From contig JACMRS010000152.1 in NCBI GenBank assembly GCA_014376345.1, positions 1-6,913 of the forward strand: 6,913 bases of DNA, written 5' to 3'. The stretch is from Bacteroidia bacterium (GTDB lineage Bacteria; Bacteroidota; Bacteroidia; NS11-12g; UBA955). Under the pieces are notes generated by a model. The model was given only the letters and a program-made list of their open reading frames with translations, did no database searches and was not told the DNA's origin. The translations under genes were made by a program, and so were the position numbers. This document shows positions 5,954 to 6,913 of the stretch, piece by piece (within the stretch, counting starts at the first letter, position 1; every line of letters begins with the position of its first letter).

Positions 5954-6913
5954 ATGTCAACATTTTACAAACCAGATTGCAGGTTTTTCAAGGGTGACAT
6001 ACCTTGCAGGCCGAATAAAGAACATGGTTACCATTGTTCCGACTGCCCTGTTTATGACCCGATTACAAAGAGGATCCTGATTATAAAACTTGGAGCAATT
6101 GGTGATGTGATACGCACAACGCCTTTGATTACAAGATACCGCGAAATTTATCCCGGTTGTAAAATTACCTGGTTAACCATGACCCCGGCCATTTTGCCGG
6201 CAGGGAAAATTGACGAAATTCTGAAATTTGATTATGCAAGCAGTCTTTATCTTCAGCATGCTGAATTTGATATTGCAATTAATCTTGACAAGGAAAAAGA
6301 GGCGAGCGCACTTTTATTGACTGTCAAAGCGACCGAAAAATATGGTTATGTGCTCAAAGATAATGTGTCACAGCCAGTCAATGATCTGGCAAATCACAAG
6401 TACCATACAGGTATTTTTGATGATGTCAGTCAGAGTAATACCATGAATTACTGTACAGAGATATTTGAACTGTGTGGCATGGAGTACAAAGGTGAACCGT
6501 ATTTGCTGGATAACCATGCTGATAAAGGTTTTACCTGGCCGGATATAGACAGGTCGAAAAAAATTATCGGTTTGAATACCGGGTGCGGCGACAGGTGGAC
6601 GACAAGACTCTGGCCAAAAGATTTTTTTGCAGAATTGGCGATTAAACTACTTGCAGAAGGCCATGAAGTGCTTTTGCTTGGAGGTGAGCAAGAAGATGTC
6701 AGGAATAAAGAGATTCAAGCGCTTTCAGGAGCGAAATATTTGGGGTTTTTTCCTTTAAATCAGTTTATAAATCTGATTGATCAGTGCGATCTTGTTGTAA
6801 CTCAGGTTACAATGGGTATGCACCTGACACTTGGAATGCAGAAAAAGATTGTATTGATGAACAATATCTTCAATCCGCATGAATTTGATTTGTTTGGAAA
6901 AGGAGAGATTGTA
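5954..6913 (+). CDS. Glycosyltransferase family 9 (ADP-heptose:LPS heptosyltransferase-like) with N-terminal cysteine cluster, 3' incomplete
   Basis: 320 residues are present from the ATG at 5954 and the frame runs open to the window edge. Residues 40-58 (RILIIKLGAIGDVIRTTPL) are the signature start of the GT-B fold of the WaaC/WaaF group. The C-terminal half has the expected nucleotide-sugar-site landmarks: GLNTGCGDRWTTRLWP (206-221), LLGGEQED (241-248) and the segment DLVVTQVTMGMHLTLGM (279-295). The family transfers heptose or related sugars to the LPS inner core at the cytoplasmic face of the inner membrane. A 39-residue extension precedes the fold, with Cys9, Cys18, Cys28 and Cys31 (DCRFFKGDIPC, then HCSDCPVYDP). 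This looks like a small metal-binding knuckle and, from memory, recurs in a subset of GT9 proteins. The exact donor and acceptor sugars are not determinable. It is transcribed divergently from the giant surface-protein gene. Probably 30-40 residues are missing, judged from family length. Confidence 0.9.
   Translation, partial: MSTFYKPDCRFFKGDIPCRPNKEHGYHCSDCPVYDPITKRILIIKLGAIGDVIRTTPLITRYREIYPGCKITWLTMTPAILPAGKIDEILKFDYASSLYLQHAEFDIAINLDKEKEASALLLTVKATEKYGYVLKDNVSQPVNDLANHKYHTGIFDDVSQSNTMNYCTEIFELCGMEYKGEPYLLDNHADKGFTWPDIDRSKKIIGLNTGCGDRWTTRLWPKDFFAELAIKLLAEGHEVLLLGGEQEDVRNKEIQALSGAKYLGFFPLNQFINLIDQCDLVVTQVTMGMHLTLGMQKKIVLMNNIFNPHEFDLFGKGEIV

Overview
The window is low-GC DNA of Bacteroidota type from about position 108 to the end, with a short unrelated high-GC piece at the extreme left. 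The Bacteroidota assignment rests on four things: a very large secreted protein carrying the type B C-terminal sorting domain of the type IX secretion system (T9SS), an S41 protease of the Bacteroidota kind, genes without clear Shine-Dalgarno sites, and upstream sequences resembling the Bacteroidota promoter (TTTG, about 19 nt, TAnnTTTG). The genus cannot be told from the sequence. It looks like a contig from a mixed (metagenomic) assembly.

Layout, left to right. Bases 1 to about 107 read on the + strand as an internal fragment of a LivM-type branched-chain amino acid ABC permease, in GC-rich codons. This is joined, within about 20 bp compatible with both genes, to the N-terminal two thirds of an S41 C-terminal processing protease on the - strand (88-795). 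The join lies exactly where the protease motif LDLRGNGG is encoded, so it is most simply an assembly chimera. After a 213-bp AT-rich gap come an NlpC/P60 cysteine peptidase of the YkfC type (1009-1752) and a 2[4Fe-4S] ferredoxin (1754-2101), separated by one base. Next is a giant secreted repeat protein (2178-5768). All four of these genes are on the - strand. A 185-bp divergent intergenic region with promoter-like elements in both directions follows, then a family 9 glycosyltransferase (5954 to the right edge, incomplete) on the + strand.

Functionally the genes are cell-envelope themed: a T9SS-exported, probably surface-attached or released, adhesin-like protein; a peptidoglycan-peptide hydrolase that lacks a signal peptide and so probably recycles muropeptides in the cytoplasm; a membrane-anchored processing protease; and an LPS-type heptosyl/glycosyl transferase. 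The ferredoxin is the odd one out, and its one-base coupling to the NlpC/P60 gene is a notable local arrangement. No CRISPR array, tRNA, rRNA, insertion sequence or clear new multi-gene defence or mobile system is visible. The most consequential observation for a user of this sequence is the chimeric left end. The most interesting biology is the architecture of the giant secreted protein.
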